38,875 nucleotides of DNA, taken from NCBI GenBank assembly GCA_018729555.1, contig JAHHQG010000028.1, positions 1-38,875 on the forward strand, written 5' to 3'. The translations under genes were made by a program, and so were the position numbers. Below are positions 37,126 to 38,875 of the stretch, piece after piece (positions within the stretch are counted from its first letter, which is position 1; every line of letters begins with the position of its first letter). Origin of the DNA: Clostridiales bacterium (GTDB taxonomy: Bacteria; Bacillota; Sulfobacillia; RBS10-35). The notes beneath the pieces were generated by a model. The model did not search any database. It was not told the DNA's origin and saw nothing but the letters and a program-made list of their open reading frames with translations.

Positions 37126-37515
37126 TTGAAGCGCTTGCGTGCCCAGGCTATGGTGGAGACGGTGCTTGTGATGCCCATCCTCCTCACCATCGTCTTCACG
37201 ATCCTGGTGGGCGGGCTTCTCATGACCCAGAAGTACGCCGTTACGGTAGCCGCGAGGGAAGGCGCACGGATTTGCGCCCTCCAGCAGGATGTTTTGAAAG
37301 CTCAAGACGCAGCCCGGTCCGTCCTCCAGACCTACGGCCTTTCCCCCAGTCAGGCCATCCTCGGCAGCTGCCAAATCGACTCCACCCGCTCCACACCGTA
37401 TGCCGTGTTCACCGTTAGCTACCGCACCGAGACCATTGTCCCCGCCTTCGTTTTCGGCGGCACGCAAAACCAGTTGACGCTCACTTCCACCGGCCGGTTT
37501 TTAAAGGAGCGCTGA
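37126..37515 (+). CDS. tadE: TadE-like pseudopilin
   Basis: Encodes 129 residues. The N-terminus KRLRA-QAMVETVLVMPILL is a prepilin-like motif: Ala at -1, Glu at +5 (E11) and a hydrophobic helix, as in TadE. The rest is soluble with cysteines at ICALQQD and GSCQIDS. TadE-type pseudopilins are processed by the same peptidase and sit at the pilus tip or base. TTG at 37126 with AAGGAGG nine bases upstream was preferred to the longer frame. Confidence 0.8.
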   Translation: MKRLRAQAMVETVLVMPILLTIVFTILVGGLLMTQKYAVTVAAREGARICALQQDVLKAQDAARSVLQTYGLSPSQAILGSCQIDSTRSTPYAVFTVSYRTETIVPAFVFGGTQNQLTLTSTGRFLKER

Positions 37516-37520
37516 GGAGC

Positions 37521-38264
37521 ATGCGCAAAGAGCGCGCCCAGGCTGTCGTTTTTATCGCCGTCGCCCTCATGGCCCTCATCCTGCTGACGGTCTTCGTCCT
37601 CGTCATCGGCTCCTACGCCATCGCGTCGGAGGAAGCGCAATCCTGGACCGACGCGGCCGTCACCGGCGTCTTCTACGATCCGCAAAGCATCCAAATCCAG
37701 TACCGCTACTGGGACTATACCACCCAAACGGTTTATCGCGACCCCCAAGATCACTACAAATCCTGCGACCCGCGAACCCAAAGCTGTGTTCAATTGGTTC
37801 TCCGCAAAAAGACCAACCAATGCACGCTGACGGCCCCCTATCAGGACACCCAGGACTTCTACGCACCCGACTCCGACCTCGTCGATCCCGACCCATGCGG
37901 CGCGGATGTCTTCATCGACACCCAGGTGGCCAACACGCGCATGCAAACCACTTTGACGGACACCTGGCAGCTATCGAAGGCGGAGGAGCGCGGCTTTGAG
38001 GCACCTAGGCTCACCGCGCCCCCAGACTACGCCTGCATGGTGGAAAGGAAAGGCCAAACATGGCTCGCAACCATCAAGGTGAGCATCAGGGCCCTCGTCC
38101 CCCTCAACCTCGCCGGTTCGGAGCTCCTCGGCCAAAAGGGTCCCGTTCAGGTAACCCGCAAGGCCTCCAGCGACACGGAACTCACGCTGCCGGGGACGAT
38201 TCAGAACGGGCAGCTAAAGGTCTTCAAAATTCCTGATCAACATCAACAGCTTTGCACTAACTAG
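37521..38264 (+). CDS. TadG-like pilus-associated protein
   Basis: Encodes 247 residues. It begins RKERAQAVVFIAVALMALIL, a prepilin-like Tad N-terminal motif without the +5 Glu (Phe instead), as often in TadG-type proteins, followed by one membrane helix. The large external domain has several cysteines (SCDPRTQSC, NQCTLTAPY, PDPCGAD) and may be disulfide-stabilised. It follows TadE by five bases, so it belongs to the same operon. Exact role within the Tad system is not certain. Confidence 0.7.
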   Translation: MRKERAQAVVFIAVALMALILLTVFVLVIGSYAIASEEAQSWTDAAVTGVFYDPQSIQIQYRYWDYTTQTVYRDPQDHYKSCDPRTQSCVQLVLRKKTNQCTLTAPYQDTQDFYAPDSDLVDPDPCGADVFIDTQVANTRMQTTLTDTWQLSKAEERGFEAPRLTAPPDYACMVERKGQTWLATIKVSIRALVPLNLAGSELLGQKGPVQVTRKASSDTELTLPGTIQNGQLKVFKIPDQHQQLCTN

Positions 38265-38284
38265 CCGAACGTTGGTTATGCTAA

Positions 38285-38304
38285 GGAAAGGAGGGTGATT
38301 CCTC
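38285..38304 (+). promoter_or_regulatory. Strong SD before the last gene
   Basis: AAAGGAGGGTG precedes ATG 38305 by 7-10 bases. A weak -10-like GGTTATGCTAAG lies at about 38273-38284. Confidence 0.45.
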
Positions 38305-38875
38305 ATGAAGCGTTTCCTCGCTTTCGGGTTGGTGGTCGGCATGATTCTTCTCGTCCTGGCCGTAGGCTGGGTATGGGTCGTAGCTTTGGAGGACCCCTCA
38401 GAAGTTATGGCGAACCCTCCGACGAAGTCCCCTATCGCGGATCCACAAACCCAGAGTCTCGCTGGGTACCAGCAGGACTTTGAGGGGATGCTCGGCTGGT
38501 TCTCGGGGGATTCCGGAACTTCTGGGGCCCCGTCGCCGCAAGGATCAACCCGAAAGACGAAGGAGACTCCAAAGAACCCGCCTTCTCCGTCGTCCAATGC
38601 TCCTTCCTCCAAGAAAGACACCTCTGCGCCGAATGAAGTGGAGGACGAAAAGAAGACCAGTGACACGTCTCAAATACCGCTTGGGGATCTCTACAACAAA
38701 GCATTCACCCAGCTTCCTAAGGCCGTCCAAGGGAAGTACGTAACTGTGGAGTATGGGCAAGGGCAGGTCATTCCAATGGATGTAGGTCCCGAAGAACAAT
38801 CTTCGTATGCGATCCCCGTGGAAGACTTCCTCGCCATGACCGAGGACGAACGGGAAAAGGCCCTCAAGGATCTGC
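38305..38875 (+). CDS. Membrane-anchored Ser/Pro-rich protein, truncated by the window
   Basis: At least 190 residues, open at the right edge. N-terminal signal-anchor helix MKRFLAFGLVVGMILLVLAV, then a long disordered region rich in Ser, Pro, Lys and Thr (residues about 65-125), and an acidic segment (PMDVGPEEQSSYAIPVEDFL). Likely an extracytoplasmic protein of the pilus operon, possibly a stalk or adhesin-like factor. If the window ends are joined, the frame continues 25 codons to TAA at 75-77, coinciding with the terminator there. Confidence 0.7.
   Translation, partial: MKRFLAFGLVVGMILLVLAVGWVWVVALEDPSEVMANPPTKSPIADPQTQSLAGYQQDFEGMLGWFSGDSGTSGAPSPQGSTRKTKETPKNPPSPSSNAPSSKKDTSAPNEVEDEKKTSDTSQIPLGDLYNKAFTQLPKAVQGKYVTVEYGQGQVIPMDVGPEEQSSYAIPVEDFLAMTEDEREKALKDL

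Overview
The window looks like a plasmid, or an integrated plasmid-like element, from a bacterium with a GC-rich genome. Starts are ATG, GTG and TTG behind strong AGGAGG-type ribosome binding sites, and terminators are simple stem-loop plus T-run. The host is probably a thermophilic Gram-positive-type lineage (Bacillota or a relative), but that is inference from style only. No rRNA, tRNA or CRISPR array was seen. The gene content is plasmid-like: an in-gene origin with a DnaD/DUF1376-like initiator and a DnaB helicase, ssb, an actin-like ParM with a small partner, a tyrosine recombinase, a private sigma factor and a TOPRIM/zinc-finger primase-like protein. The last ORF is still open at the right edge and stays in frame for 25 more codons if joined to base 1. 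Such a circle would also bring the prepilin peptidase close to the pilus operon.

Layout. 1-7.5 kb: small regulators (HNH-repeat protein, AbrB, LuxR), a prepilin peptidase, small hypotheticals, a sigma-70 family factor, DUF192 and a lipoprotein. 7.5-9.4 kb: a site-2-protease-like M50 peptidase, a relic of an IS200/IS605 element with an orphan omega-RNA-like end, and an orphan DndC-like PP-loop protein. 9.4-12.8 kb: the replication module, whose initiator gene contains three iteron-like 24-bp repeats followed by an AT-rich tract, then dnaB and ssb. 12.8-17.7 kb: an array of short unknown genes with recurring promoter modules and three type II hammerhead ribozymes placed between consecutive cistrons. 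17.8-21.4 kb (minus strand): tyrosine recombinase, a tiny gene, and the ParM module.

21.5-30.4 kb: a lipoprotein, then a largely overlapping plus-strand run encoding a double OB-fold/double zinc-ribbon protein, a RuvC-like nuclease, two membrane proteins, a coiled-coil protein and a 1228-residue HerA/VirD4-type ATPase interrupted by about 390 residues of Ser/Thr-rich repeats. This run looks like a DNA-processing or DNA-translocation system that I do not recognise. 30.4-31.4 kb: the primase-like gene on the minus strand. 31.5-38.9 kb: a Tad/Flp pilus operon (CpaB, TadZ, CpaF, TadB, TadC, Flp pilin, TadE, TadG-like, and a truncated membrane-anchored protein).

The strongest unusual signals are the three hammerhead ribozymes, each with a compensating pseudoknot; the candidate origin inside the initiator gene; the serine-repeat ATPase with its neighbours; a recurring promoter-hairpin-SD leader; and a duplicated ssb promoter.
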